From the NCBI GenBank assembly GCA_036877525.1, contig JAZGTH010000020.1, forward strand, positions 2,106,501 to 2,170,500: 64,000 nucleotides of DNA. The letters run 5' to 3'. Below the pieces are notes generated by a model, which was given only the letters and a program-made list of their open reading frames with translations, was not told where the DNA came from and searched no databases. Position numbers and translations under genes: made by a program. The DNA comes from Chromobotia macracanthus (Eukaryota > Chordata > Actinopteri > Cypriniformes > Botiidae). This document shows positions 1 to 12,703 of this stretch, piece after piece. Each line of letters opens with the position of its first letter. Within the stretch, counting starts at the first letter, position 1.

Positions 1-330
1 TTTGGATTCCCCAGGATAGGGAGGAATTCAATTAAGCCATGTTCCGCCTGCCGAGAGGGCTGGGGGGGGTACAATAATACAAAGCAATTAAACATAGAGC
101 CTCTGTGGTATTTTTGGCCTCTCTATTTTAAGTGTGCAGAGTTTCTCACAGTGTATGAGGGGCTCTTCCTCTGGGGTTCGAATGGAATAAAAAGTCTTTG
201 AAATGGCATATAAAAGAGGGCGGAGAAGCATTTCAGTGCTGATTGGTAAGAGAGAGTTTTTGACCTTTTTAGCCACAGCTCTAACTCTTGCGATTGATTT
301 TCAGCAGCACAGAGTGAAACCGATAATTTA
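1..330. other. Candidate conserved non-coding segment
   Basis: No gene is visible. The segment mixes GC-richer stretches (around 45-75, with a run of G) with AATTAAG and CAATTAAAC motifs, and has little simple repeat. This texture resembles vertebrate conserved non-coding DNA. The call is an inference from composition; no alignment was possible. The open frame at 88-276 (minus) has no recognisable domain. Confidence 0.2.
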
Positions 331-689
331 ATCGGTTTACATGCTGCCTTATGAGAGAGAATACCATCCCAACTTTTTAAGGCTATTTTAAAAATATTAT
401 TTCAGGTGTATTATTTATGTAGACAAGACTGAAAATGCATATTCTGCATGAAGTGTCTGTTTAGTTATTCATACAGACAACTTCTGTTAGAATGTGATAA
501 TGGATGTATGGAAGAGGAATTTTGCAGGTGTTGGGAAATAAAGAAAATGCATCATTTTTATTCACTGTTGTTTTCAGACATAAAAGCAAAATGGATCACC
601 AGCAAATAAAGCAAAGAAAAGCTTTTATTCAAATGCAGCTGCTTACAATAGCACATTTAACTCCTGTCAAAATATAAACACACAGTCAA

Positions 690-693
690 AGAA

Positions 694-737
<44 letters not shown>

Positions 738-739
738 AA
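690..739. repeat. (GAAA)n microsatellite
   Basis: About twelve near-perfect GAAA units, followed by an AT-rich stretch. Ordinary simple repeat; probably length-polymorphic. Confidence 0.97.
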
Positions 740-2639
740 TAAGCAAATGGAGAGATTTATTTATTTATTTTTATTAATACAGTAGCAAAAGTTATAAATG
801 ACTGTATTATTAAAACTGTCATGTACAAATATTGTTTATTTACACAATCCAGAATGTCTTGCAGTTAAAGCATAGATCACATGACCTAGAGGAGCAGCGG
901 TCCATAAATGTCATTATGAAAATAATAATTCATCAGCATTGCAGGGTTATATTTCTGGTGCATGAAGTATTGAAGTGGGCTGGACTAACCTACAATGTTA
1001 ATTAAAACAATGGCAAAAAAGTTTTTAAAACTATGCTAAACCTCTTACTGTGAGAGCACAACCCAGCTGATTATTTTCAAGGTTAAATGGATATGTGGGC
1101 TGCTTCCCAAAGTATATATAAAGCAGAGATTTAGAAGATGCTGAGGTTTTTGCAATTCATGAGGCTGAAACTTAGCTATCTTTCCATTGAACTCTGGAAA
1201 ATTTTGAGGCACTTGCTTTGATCAGAGTCCAAACTTCCATGCTTGCAGAGAACATCCTTAACAAACGTTTGATACAGCACCTGTTTCGTTTAGCAAAATG
1301 AAAGAAGAATGATATTGTCCAGAATTGGGCTCAGATGTCACAGTTTACATGAAACACAGATGTACCGCCGGACCTCCCCTCAGCACGGGTCATTTCCTGT
1401 CTGAGCATCATGATTACCAGTCAGCAGCAATAAGATTTTGTCAACAAACCTCACAGTCCATCTCGCCTCTCATCAGCCTGAATACCCAGACCAGCCTTTT
1501 CAAATAATGCATTCACTGGCTTTGATCCCGGCTTGCATTCAGTATCTGAATGTAATTCAATACTGAACTTCATTCAGTACTGTTATCTTTTAAAATGTAA
1601 AGAATCCTAATTAATGGGAATCTTAAATTAGACTCTTTTGCTTCATGAAATAGATGCTCATCTTCTCCACAAAGTTCAAAGAAAGAACGCAGGCTGTAAT
1701 TGGCAGCACTTTTGCAGTGTTTTGTCTGTGTAATTTCTCATGTGCACAGGTGCTCGCATTACAAAAGCAAAATAATTGCTGTTATTCAGCAGCCGTTTCT
1801 TTGTTTGCAGCCCTGCAGGAGATGAAGAACTCCAGGAGTCCACAGAGAGACGCGTGGAGGGCGGAGGAGAGTTTTCAGCATAGACGGGGAAAAATATATA
1901 CAAAGATCACATAAATAAAACACATTCAACTCACATTTACTTTATCACATTTGAAGATCCTGCCATTTGAAGACAACATCCTTGAATCCCTAACAGGAAC
2001 TGTCACTGAATCGGCTTCCAAAAAAAGAAAAGGAAAAAATCTTGACAAGCGCAAACGTGGAATTGTTTGGAAATGTATTTGTATGGAATTTAGCTTTATG
2101 GAGTTATTATAATTTTGTGTTAATTTAATTGTTGTTTTATTAATATTTTGAATGAGCTTTTATTTTTATGTTTTTGGTTTTAATGTTAATTTTAGTTACA
2201 GTTTCAGCTTTCTTATTATGTGCTTTTGCCATGTTATTATTTATATTTATAATTTTATGTTTAATATTGCTATACAAGTACATTTTTATTTCCATTTCAG
2301 TTTTCAGCAACATTGCTCATTTGTCTTTAGTTTAAGTTAATAATATGTATGCTTATATTTTCATTTCAGTTAGCAGAATTGTTTAATAGTTTTAGTTAAC
2401 TATGATAACCAAAGTGAATGTGCACTGAACTGTGACTTTAATTGTATTCTTCTGGGACCCCATGGAATCTGGTATCTTCTCCTCAGTGAAACGGTCAGAA
2501 ACGTTAAAATCAGTGATTGTGATGTGATTGTCTGCTGAAATCTGCCATTCCGACTGTGACCGCCTTCAAACTCGTGCGTTCAGAATGTCTCCTTTCAGAA
2601 GTCAAAGTGAAGGATGAAATAACACAATCATCATCATGT
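740..2639. other. Gene-free AT-rich DNA, nothing recognised
   Basis: T-rich and A-rich unique sequence. A strongly T-rich part (about 2100-2400) gives a phenylalanine-rich chance frame. Short open frames at 1325-1507 and 1654-1914 overlap frames on the other strand and show no domain. I see no splice-flanked exon or RNA gene. Confidence 0.6.
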
Positions 2640-2985
2640 GGGCACCAGAACTAAAGAATTAGAGCAGCTCCCCTCCAAAGGCTGTTATTGACCTTTCTTT
2701 TAAAATCTTTTCAATTTTCACTCATGTGCAGCACGAATACGAGAGCAAATCTGAGCAAATGCCAGAGTTTAGCCTCATTTTGACTGTGACGTGTTCAGAA
2801 ACCGAGGCCGCGCTGCGTATAGGACCAATTTTGAGCGACACTGCTCTGTTAATTCAGAGCTCAGTATAAGACTAATTAGCCCTGAGAATAAGTGAGAGGT
2901 CTCCAAGGGTTTACAGACCAATCAATTAACAATTAATCTGATGGGCTGGTGAGCTGGCGTGCCTCTGTAAATAACCCTCGTACCT
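2640..2985. other. Candidate conserved non-coding segment
   Basis: Complex sequence with homeodomain-like cores (ACTAATTAG near 2872; CAATTAACAATTAATC near 2921), a CpG-containing stretch around 2785-2820 and no simple repeat. This suggests a developmental enhancer-type conserved element. It is an inference from motif texture only. Confidence 0.28.
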
Positions 2986-3700
2986 TAGACCAGAACTTTT
3001 CAACTTTGAAATGCTGAGAGGCCACCAAGAAGGATTCCTTTAGCCACGAGGGCCACACTTCTAATTTTCATTGTAAGTACTGCATATTAAAAAGGCGAAC
3101 AGACTTTGTGTCTAAAAATAAAAATGAACCACAACATAAGTGTGGAATCAGTGCTTTATTATGTTGCTTGGCAACCATAAACAAGATGCAGAAGTGCTGT
3201 GTTCACACTGGAAATGAGTGAAGTAGCTGACAGTCAGATTTTTGTTTTTAAAATGGGCAGTGGATATACCATGATACAGATTCAAAAGCACAATTTCTAG
3301 TGGTGGACACATTGTGCCGTTGTGTGGTACCAGACTCTGTTTGGTCAGACGCATCCCTCTCAATATTAAAAAAAATAAATAACAACAAAATATTTTTGGT
3401 GAATACTTGACAGAAAAATGTTGACAGGTATATGTTCGGCAAACAGTGAATGTCGTCCTATGATAAATCGCTTTATTGTTTTCATCACCCTGTTGAAATG
3501 TTGTACATCCAGTCCTGCTTCTTATCAGTACAGTTAAAACTGTCATTAAAGTGCCACAATAATGACAATGTAGGTCACACAAAAATGGCTGCATGAGCTA
3601 AACTGTGTCTTTTTATATACACATACACACATTTTTATATGTGTTGTATTGTAAAGAATGTCTAGGGCTGTCCAAACTTTTGACTTTTACCTTTTCAATA
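2986..3700. other. Unresolved stretch, possibly old transposon remains
   Basis: The left side (2991-3060) contains CAGAACTTTTCAAC followed by GGCCAC motifs, like the ends of some hAT elements. The right side (3661-3690) contains a CTGTCCAAACTTTTGAC motif seen in many fish repeats. The two ends are not inverted copies of each other, so no element is defined. The 148-codon minus-strand frame at 3148-3594 has no domain and is probably chance. Confidence 0.25.
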
Positions 3701-6700
3701 ACAGCATTGCAGAATACTGTGTTGACATTTCAAAGCCACTGTTTTATCCGTTCAAGCATCTGCTGAATACAGTTCCAGCTGAAAACATAATGTCATAATA
3801 ATTTCTTTTCTTTTTATCACTGCAATTAAGATACATTATAACCAGAAAACATAATAATCGCAGGGGCACTTTACCTTTAAATCATTTACTTTATATATAA
3901 AAATTCTAACAAGCGCATTACAAGATTCATTTTCAGAAAATATGTCTGGAATTGAAAAGTGTTGGAACCCTCTGCTCACCTTTCTGATTGAAAAGCAGAA
4001 CTCAGAGGTGAACTTCAGCAAGTGTTTTACTGGAAATGACATTCCTATTACAGTGAGGTCTAAAAGAGACCCCTGCTTAAACCTGCTTCTAATAAAAGGA
4101 TTTTAACATCCGCTGTAATCCCTGCACAGGTCAGCTTTACTCTGCTTCCATTCTCCAGCCCTGCTGGATCATCAGCTTTTGCAAGAACTTCTGTAGTCCA
4201 GTCCAGCTCAAATGCATGCTGTCATTAAAACAAATCATACCAAATGCTATAAATTCAGAACTTCATGCAAATGAACAATTGTTTACATTTGACAGAAACG
4301 TATATGTATAGCAGCCTGCAGTGATGGCATGTCTTTTCTGAGTGTGTGTGTTTTAAAAACACGACATTTACTCTGCTAATGCTGCTCCAGGCTACAGCAA
4401 CATGCATAAATCTCACATATAAACTTAAACCCTTATCAAATGTCACGATTTCCAAATAGTTCTCTTACATGAGTTTGTTTTTTTCATTTCTGCACAAGCC
4501 ACTGAGTTTATTATGCAGAAACACTAAATCGAATTAGCACTGAGGGTCTGAGGAGTGTTTTTAGATTCCCCTGAAGTTGAGAAATGAATTGTTTGATAAT
4601 AGATTAGCAGAATATTGTGAAGGGCGATCGAAAGATTAACACACTCATCGTTCTTCATTTAACTAATCTTGACAACAATAGCTACAAATGCAAAATACAG
4701 CTCTCCATCCCCCAAGATTACAATGATTCAATAAATCAAACGATTCATGAACTATGTGAAAGCACGAGTGTTTGTAGTTGCTTTTTATCTCAAAGATGAT
4801 TTGCAGTCTTGTTATATCTGTAAATCTACATAACGCTGATAATGTTACCATAACGGTAGCATAGACGTTTCCTTCTGGTGCTCTTGTGAGTCACAGAGGG
4901 CATCATTAGTCAGTTAAAGGAACTTTTATGTATAATTCATGTCTGTTCTGTTTTCCCTTCCTGAATTGTTTGCTGTATTCCATACCAGTAATTTTAGTGC
5001 TAAAGTAGCTGGAGGGACAATTGTTCTGCTTTAAAAATGAAGAAAAAACGAAGAAAAAACATTAAGTTCAATATTCATATGTGAACGTCTCCTGCTTGCA
5101 AAGTCATAGTGGTGTCAAATGTTGTTTAGAAAAGATTTTAAAATAACATCAAAAAGAGAAGAATAGTTTCAATCATGGTCTTTAAAGGCAACCATCACAA
5201 CATCGTGTACAACGTTCAAGGTTATTGGAAACGATTGATTGCCTTCACAGTAACACATCTGTGTCGAAGAGAATGTCCTGTCCTTTGGTTTTCATCTCCT
5301 CTTTCACAGTCATTGGTTTTATTCTCCAACGTAGATATAGAAACAACTTCAGTGTTCAAAACAAATGTCTCGCCTCCTGAAACTGTTTTACAGATTAATA
5401 TTATCTTGCTGAGCGAAGCTAAGTGCTTGTTACAGAGCTAAAAAACGTATACGTGTGTATACGAGGCCTCATATAGAGCAACGAACAGATTGTTTCTGGA
5501 AGGCATCTTTGATCCTCATGTTTTCAAGTACATCATTCATGTTGTTGCTCATGTCCAATCTATTGCCCGTATGCTTGATTTGTGCGTCTTATTTCAGTGT
5601 TGACAAGACAGGGTTGTACTGATATTTCTCAAACATAGGACATAAATCTCTAAATCCTACAGCATCAAATATTTCACACTGTGTTTTGCAAATAATTTCA
5701 GCCTAAGGTGTGGTGTATGTTTTTGAATTTTATAAACCTTTTTTTATGAAATGTAATGTTAGGTTTTAAGCTTTAACAATATTAATATGAAAACATTCAT
5801 TTTAAGCTTTAACAATATTTGTAGCCCTTTTCAAACACTGACTTTCATCTGGAAATTATTTCTACTGTACATTACTTCCTTAGAAATGTTTACATTTTTA
5901 TGACATCATATGACATCATGTCATCAGTTTGGACTGTGAAGCAAATTATCCCAGGCAGGTGATTTATTTTGGTAATACATTTAATTAGACCAATTAAATA
6001 ATTGCAAGTCATTGTTCAGACTGTTAATGTTAGTTTATTTGTTTACTTAAAGATCTGCTAATATATTACTTGGGAAAATGATAGAAAATTATAAAACATT
6101 ATAATTATAAAAAATATTATGAAAGCTTTCCTTTAGGTTCATTAACCCTTTAATTAGGAGTGTCAGACTACTGCAATGAATAAAACCTTTAATTTTTAAA
6201 CCTTTGTGACTTTTGCTGCTTAGTCATGAAATCATGAAATCACAATATACTATTATTTTCTTATGGAAAATTGCAGTGTTTATTCCAAACGATTAATCTG
6301 TGCATATATTTTTTAATTCATGTCCTCATGATCTTCAATCAAAATCTGAAAATGTACTTACCCTCTGGAATGGTAGACCTTCTCTGAAGATGTCAGTCTG
6401 ATAGCTGAACACCTACTTTTCTATAGCCAATCAATTCCCTGTGGAACAAACCAAGCCACACCCTCATTTTACAGTTTCATTTTGATTTAGGTATGATTTT
6501 AGCATCTTAAATCAATCGTTTGATCTGGATCCTTATAGAACTTCACACAATCATCAATGTTGCCAAAGCATAATACAGCATAATAAAATTCATTATTGAA
6601 ATGAAATATATTCAATATTCTTGATGATATTGTGTTTTTGGTGGCTTTGAAATCCACTTGCTTTGAAAAAGCCATAAGCAGAAGTGCTGCGCAAACGTAT

Positions 6701-7472
6701 CTTTCACAACATATTTCTCAGAGCTCTGAGATTAGAGGTTGAGATATCAGCTGCTCGCTGCACTGTTTAATGCTGGACGACACCTGCAACTTAATCATTG
6801 GAAGTGATAATGCAGCCATGACTTATTAATGCATCTAATTAATTGCAACACAAATTAAAAAAAAGACTTACTGTTTTGTATAATTGTCTGCTTGGTTTAC
6901 CATATAGCTTTGATTTCTCTCTACTTGTGACAGACTATAAGGTCCAAGCAAAAAAAAGAAGACAGAGTCAGAACTATTTTTCTGCAGATATAAATCATGC
7001 CCAGTAGATTATATACACAGGGATTCTTCAATTTTATGCAAAACTTTGCAAAGCTATCATTTAGCCTTGAGTGTCTCCCAGCAGTTTTTTTTGCTTAGCT
7101 ACTCTGTGACTCTAAATGGAGTGTCTGCAGAGCCACTTTGTCCGAACTGCTTGTCATCTTTACTTTTCTTCTACAATCGCACAGACACTTTGAAAGTTCC
7201 ATTTGTATTTTCATGGATGAGTGCCGCTGTCCAGTTTAACTGCATGTTTTCTTGGTATTCTCTTGCCATTTGTGGCGTTTTTACCAAAATATCGACGAAA
7301 ATATGATTTTGACAGGGTCTGAACCCAGGTCAACTCTGTCTGCACGCAGATCGAGTCCAGCCCTTTACTGGAAGTAAGAAGCTTTGACCACCATATTCCA
7401 ATTCAATTATAAGTATTTCATCTGAACATGGCATGAATCTTGTAGCTTTGAAATATGAGCTTCCAGCCTGAG
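3701..7472. other. Gene-free unique DNA, nothing recognised
   Basis: AT-rich sequence with scattered homopolymers and a small local duplication of TTAAGCTTTAACAATATT near 5766 and 5802. Open frames of 60-90 codons occur on both strands without domain or codon signal. No RNA gene or clear mobile element was seen. Confidence 0.55.
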
Positions 7473-7649
7473 TCATCTCACGGATGAAAGATGGAATTCT
7501 GTGGAAGATCTGAGGAGTCTGTCCGGAGTGCTGTTTATAGCTCTGAAAGGGATTTGAGGGTCGTAGTATCCCAGCAGAGTCAGGTCAAAACTTCCAGAAG
7601 TGTCTGTGATCCATTTGTTCTGTTCTGGGAAATCTGCTCCATGATTCAT
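7473..7649 (-). other. Short open frame of 58 codons, coding status doubtful
   Basis: An ATG at 7649 opens a 58-codon minus-strand frame ending in TGA at 7473, directly after an in-frame TAA. Its translation has an unusually protein-like composition (Trp, Tyr-Tyr-Asp-Pro and Asn-Ser-Thr groups, no low complexity) and the DNA is more balanced in GC than its neighbours. I do not recognise the protein and see no conserved domain. It may be chance, a decayed exon, or part of a conserved non-coding segment. Confidence 0.12.
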
Positions 7650-8924
7650 TTAGGAAAAAGTGACATCTGAAACCATTCCACTGGAATTTAAAGCAGTTTC
7701 GTTATGTAACATTTTCTATTTATGTCTGCCTACCTCATGGGATTCTGAAACTCTGCTTTAACACCCAAAATTAATTGATTTGTCATCCCATATAAGGTTA
7801 GGTGCCATTCTTCTTGACAAAATCATCAGTAAGAATTTCAGCAATCAGCAATGCATCATGGGTCACAATCCATTAATCCTGCTGTAATGCATCTTTCTTT
7901 CTGTGGAGGAAAGAAGCAGCTCTTACAGACAGGAGGTATACTGCCATTTATTTAAGTTCTCTGGCCTTCAGTCAGTATTCTGTTCATGATACGATTGAGC
8001 TGGACATTTAATTAAAGTCCTCAATAAAATTCTCCTGTTGTCCTCTCACAGAATCGGTGGAGAGATTAGAATCCAAACATTAAAGAAGAATCTGTTTTTA
8101 TTCTTAACATACTTATCAAGAAAGCTATTCAGCTAAAAGCCTCGCTTAAGGCAGACCTGGAATCATACAGTAGGAACATATCAGAACAATGTATTTCCTA
8201 GAGCCATCGATAGCTACAGAACTTTATCAAAACTAGAACTAAGACATTAAAGGTGAAGTATTTGTCTGAAGCTAGTAACTATTCTGTGTTTTGAGTCACA
8301 CTTTCCCAAATGCTCTTAGAAATACCCTCCTCCTGATATTAGTATCTGCTCCTGGTACACCAAGATAATTGTGGAGTTTTTGTGTCCGCTTTCACTCATA
8401 TGACAGCAGACAGTGGTATGCCTCTCTTGTAGGCTCAAATCTCATGGTACCTTTTTGTGTGTTGTAGTTGTATTTTTATTTCTTGTTTTAACCTCCAAGC
8501 TACATATATCACCGTTTTTTTTTTAATGTCATCTGGAATCTTTTGGCTGTATTTATATGAAGCACATTAAATTAAACACAGTACATTCAGTCATAGTTTT
8601 ATTTTACAGCATGTTGAAAACAAGGCATTTGTTTATGTCAAGAATACAGAACATGCTTTGATTAGTGATGTAATTATGAAAACTGACTTCATTCATATAT
8701 GCATCCCCACCCGTGTGGCCATGGTTACATCAGATGAAAAAATAAGTTGTTATATTGGTTGAGAAAGTAATTGCGTTGCTATGAAAGTTTATGAAAACAT
8801 TTTTTTCTATTAGACTAAAATGAACTGATGAATCGTGAACAATAAAACCAGTAACATTAAGCACATGGAGGCACCAGTTTTCAGGTGGTCTTTAAGCTTG
8901 ACTAAGAAAAGACCTTCCAGCGCT
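7650..8924. other. Gene-free unique DNA, nothing recognised
   Basis: Mixed sequence with no open frame of note, no tRNA-like fold and no terminal-inverted-repeat element that I can see. Confidence 0.55.
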
Positions 8925-9310
8925 CAATAATTACACGATTAAGCGCGAGCGGCTCTTTCTTTTCATTCTTTAATGAAAAGGTTTTATTCTTTAATCCAGT
9001 TGCATCATTTCAAGTGTCTTTTGTGAAACAGCTGATTATGATGCAGTAATTCTGGCCACTGCATCATCTGCATTAAAAGGCAAAAAGTTGAATTGTTTAC
9101 TGTGGGGACAATCTCTCTGTGTGACTAATTGATTCCACTGCCATGCACAGAGGCAAATAATGGCCAGGCTTCCTTCATTACTGGGGCTTTTAATGATATG
9201 TAAGACAGCTAATCTTTTCTCATTACCTGAACCAAATGCCTGCTGGGACAGAAGAGGCTCTGCTGGCCGGAAGGTTTATTGGTCCCTGCAGCACTGTTTG
9301 GACACTGTCC
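8925..9310. other. Candidate conserved non-coding segment
   Basis: Dense in short AT-rich factor-like motifs set in complex sequence: TCAATAATTACACGATTAAG near 8927, GACTAATTGATTCC near 9123, GATTATGATGCAGTAATTCTG near 9033, and TTTTAATGATATG near 9188. No simple repeats and no coding signal. This is the kind of texture seen in vertebrate developmental enhancers; inference only. Confidence 0.3.
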
Positions 9311-12300
9311 GTTCAAGCTCATGAAAACACTGTGCTTAAGGAGAGACAGCCTGTTATAAGCGTTTCAGACCCAGTGGAACACATTGGTGTGTTTTGGCAC
9401 TGCTCTGATTAAAATACCCGGGTGCATCCTGGGAGACTTGACTGTTTTGAATACCCAGGTTTGTTTTTTGAATTAAATAGTTTATTTTTTTAAAGCGTGC
9501 TTTGTATTCTTATTACTTTATTCCTAATACTGTTTCTTCAGACATGCTACTGGGAGGTTTTGTAGAGTATTTTTGATTGATGTGTTAAATTTCTGTTTTT
9601 ATTTACACTTGATGTAACATCCTTTTTTGTAAGTTATGAAAATATGAACGTTTCAATGAAGCAGCTCTGTTTAGGCTGAAGAAATTTCGAAGGGTACATG
9701 AAATTAAAAATTTGCAGTACTGTCAAATGTGCGCAGATTTTACAGCATAAAAGAAACATTCAGTCAGAGGATAAATTGATACTTTTATAAGCAGTACGTA
9801 TTTATTTCATGTAGGCAAGATAATGTGTGTGGGACTCCTCATTAAAAACTCATTATGGAAGTACAGCAGCTTGGACACGGTGGAACTTTGTTTGGGTATG
9901 TAAAATATTTAAATACATAAAACATTCCCCTCCACTTCCTTTATCTTTCACTCTGTTATTAAAGCTTTGTTCGATAAAAAAAATGTAATGGGAAAAATAT
10001 TCCGTTACAACACACTGCGGGTCACAGAGGGTTTGTTTTATGCATGGAATACTGAATGGTGATGAAGTGAAAATGACATTTTCAGCATCGTTCACAAGAC
10101 AGATTTTGTGGTTGAATAATAGGCTTACCTGTGTCAGGCTCAATATCTGAACAAGCACTGCTGTTCCTCACGGCCTTCAGAGAAAAATAAGAAAAAAGAG
10201 AGGAGGTCTGGGGAAGCCTGACACAAAGCCCCTTTGCTATTATGATGGATTGGATTTGGGGTTAGGGCAGTTCTCAGATCACCGCCGCACGTCTTGCAGC
10301 AGTACCTGTGTGATAGCCAGAAATGATGTACACACCCTCAGGGAACATAGCTGCTCTTAACCAGACCTAGAAGATTATGAGACCAATAGCCTGAGCTGCT
10401 ATAAAAACCATCATGATGGAGTGAGTGTCAAACAGTTCACAAAACATCACCATTAAATATTCAGAGGACTGAATTCACCAAACAATCATGCCATTTCTTT
10501 GGCACAAATTTTAGCAAGATAACTTGCATCTTCTTCACTAGATGCCTCTCTATCGCCATCTCTGCTTGAAAAAAGTAATTGCAGGTTACTTACAGACTTA
10601 TTTTCTTAATGTGGATGATAAATTTAAATGATAAACAACTGCTGTAAGAACACCATACAAACACTGCATCATTTACAGGACCCGCACATGTGATATAATA
10701 GTCAGATCTTCTTCTTTCTGTTTACAGACGTGACATAACCACAAGTCAAATTTATACTGAACACAATAATTTTAAGTTATCAATGTTATTTCAGACAAAA
10801 GGGCAACCGTGAGGCAATAAGAAAGTAGATGGTATTTCATAATATTTATATTTATTTCATATTATGTTATGACTATTTTAACACATTCTTTTTAGTTTAT
10901 GCAAATAGGTGAAGCCAAATCGGGTTCTCATTTGTCTTTATTAAACAGTTCCTGGCATTTTTAAAACACAATGCAAAATGTTTCTCACTTATTTCACACT
11001 CGAATGCTCTTAGATGAATGGCGATGTCATCCAGAGAGCAATATGAGAAACACTTTAAAGCTATTGAAATGATGAGGTACTGAATGCCATAAGGAATCTT
11101 GGCACAGCTGAATAAAGACTCTTAACTGTTCTCAAGAAATGCATTTCTTCTTTATACCCTCTTCTTTTTTATTTTAAATCTTCATTCATCTTGGAAACGT
11201 GTCAGTTGATCGCACACTGATTATGTTTATTTGAGTTTCTTGAATCATTTCATAAACTTGTCTTTAATTAGTTCCATTTTATTTTAGTTTATACAATTTT
11301 ATGTGCTTATGTGTTATATTAAATCACATTTTACTTGGCTTTTTGTTTTTTAGAAACATTGGAATTGAATTTGTTTAATCCAGATTTGAAAGAGTGCAGT
11401 TGATGGTAAATCTCTGAGTCTTGCGGGGAACTACATTATTCAAGTATAACTTTGTCTAAAGTGTGTCTCAAAGCTGAAGTGTCATTGTTCACTGATAAAA
11501 TAATTTCTTGTATCACAGTTTAATATGTGATAACTATAAGTAAGCCATTAGCAGGCTGACTGTGTTGCTTTCCAAACATTGTTGTGTTTAGATGAGCAGC
11601 CCAGCACAGTAACACAGTCTAATCCAACTTTAATAAATGATTTCGACAGTTCTTCATTGGCTCTCACTCTGTCTCATGTGTCAATAACTAGGGTCAATAT
11701 TCAGTCTTGATGCTAACAAAAGTCATCAGTTTTGTCCACCCCTCAGAATATTCATAAAGATTTATACATCTCAAAATACAAATGAGTTCACTCTTGTATC
11801 TCTGTACCAGTAGTGTTCATGACAGCTTCCCACATCAAATGTCGGAGTAACAAGACCAGTGGAGTTAAAGTGAACCCTCCTTGTGTCTGCTGGACCCTGT
11901 CAGACGAAAGATGCCAATAACTGGAGGGGGCTTTTTTGACATATGGACATCTGCCCCATGTTGGCACCTCATATAAACACACCATCATCCAATCAAGTTC
12001 TTTTAATGGCTGAAACTTCCTGCATGTGGATGTTAATAAAGAATGAATGGGCTTCATTTTCAAATGCTTTGTTGTTCTGTGCATTGCTGTTATAAAACAC
12101 AGTGCAGTTCATTGTCTGTGTGTTACCACACACACAACTACATACATATAATATATATATACATATAAGTAGGTGGCCCGTTGTAAAGAAAGAGTTATTT
12201 GTCCATTTAATCCACACTGAATGTAATGGGCTGCAATGAAAATAAGGTCCATTATTATGTGTGGGAGTAATATTGTACAGCCCGTCGTAATTTAAAGTCA

Positions 12301-12620
12301 TTTAACATGTATAGTGGCTGATTTTATTTATGAGCTGAAAACACTGTCCGCTCTTTTAAAGCTTGCATGCTATTAAAAGTTGAAAAATATATGGAAGTCC
12401 TTTTAATGACTAACACAGATTCAGTTCCCTGGTGGAGGGTAATAATCGCAGGCTCATAACCATACAGCTCAGCGCACACTGTGGTATCCTGAACAGTGGC
12501 TTCTTATGTGGGCATCTGCTGGTATTACTCTGGTTAAATGCAGGAGATCTCCACTGACCTTTGCATTTATACTGGTGCCCAGGAAACACATCCTAAGCAT
12601 TGTCACAAGCAATCTTGTAA
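9311..12620. other. Gene-free DNA, nothing firm
   Basis: Mostly AT-rich. The part at about 10190-10440 is more GC-balanced and might be conserved. A TA-rich tract lies near 12145-12168. Open frames at 9853-10158 and 11788-12301 have no domain; the latter two overlap in different frames on the same strand. Confidence 0.5.
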
Positions 12621-12703
12621 TGCTCTAGAGAAAGAAGTCCCGCCTTCCAGTATAAAGAGCCAATCGTCAAGCGCTAATCATTCTCTGGAGGCGGGGCAGA
12701 GTG
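12621..12703 (-). repeat. Diverged dispersed repeat, copy 1 of a pair
   Basis: This sequence matches the reverse complement of 39652-39736. Shared blocks include GCTCTAG, GAAGTCCC and AAAGAGCCAATC, with GTTCTCTGG/ATTCTCTGG and GGGGC at the far end. The two copies sit 27 kb apart in opposite orientation, so this is an interspersed repeat and not a unique element. Family name not known to me. Confidence 0.7.

Noticed and set aside
3148..3594. 148-codon minus-strand open frame, longest in the window
   Set aside because: No domain, no protein-like composition pattern, overlaps another frame on the same strand (3248-3442), and sits in possible transposon remains. Length is within chance expectation for 64 kb.
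2991..3670. A complete hAT element starting CAG and ending CTG
   Set aside because: The two proposed ends do not pair as inverted repeats.
7310..7375. tRNA-like sequence on the minus strand (GACCTGGGTTCAGACCC)
   Set aside because: Only a loose B-box resemblance; no A-box at the right distance and no cloverleaf.
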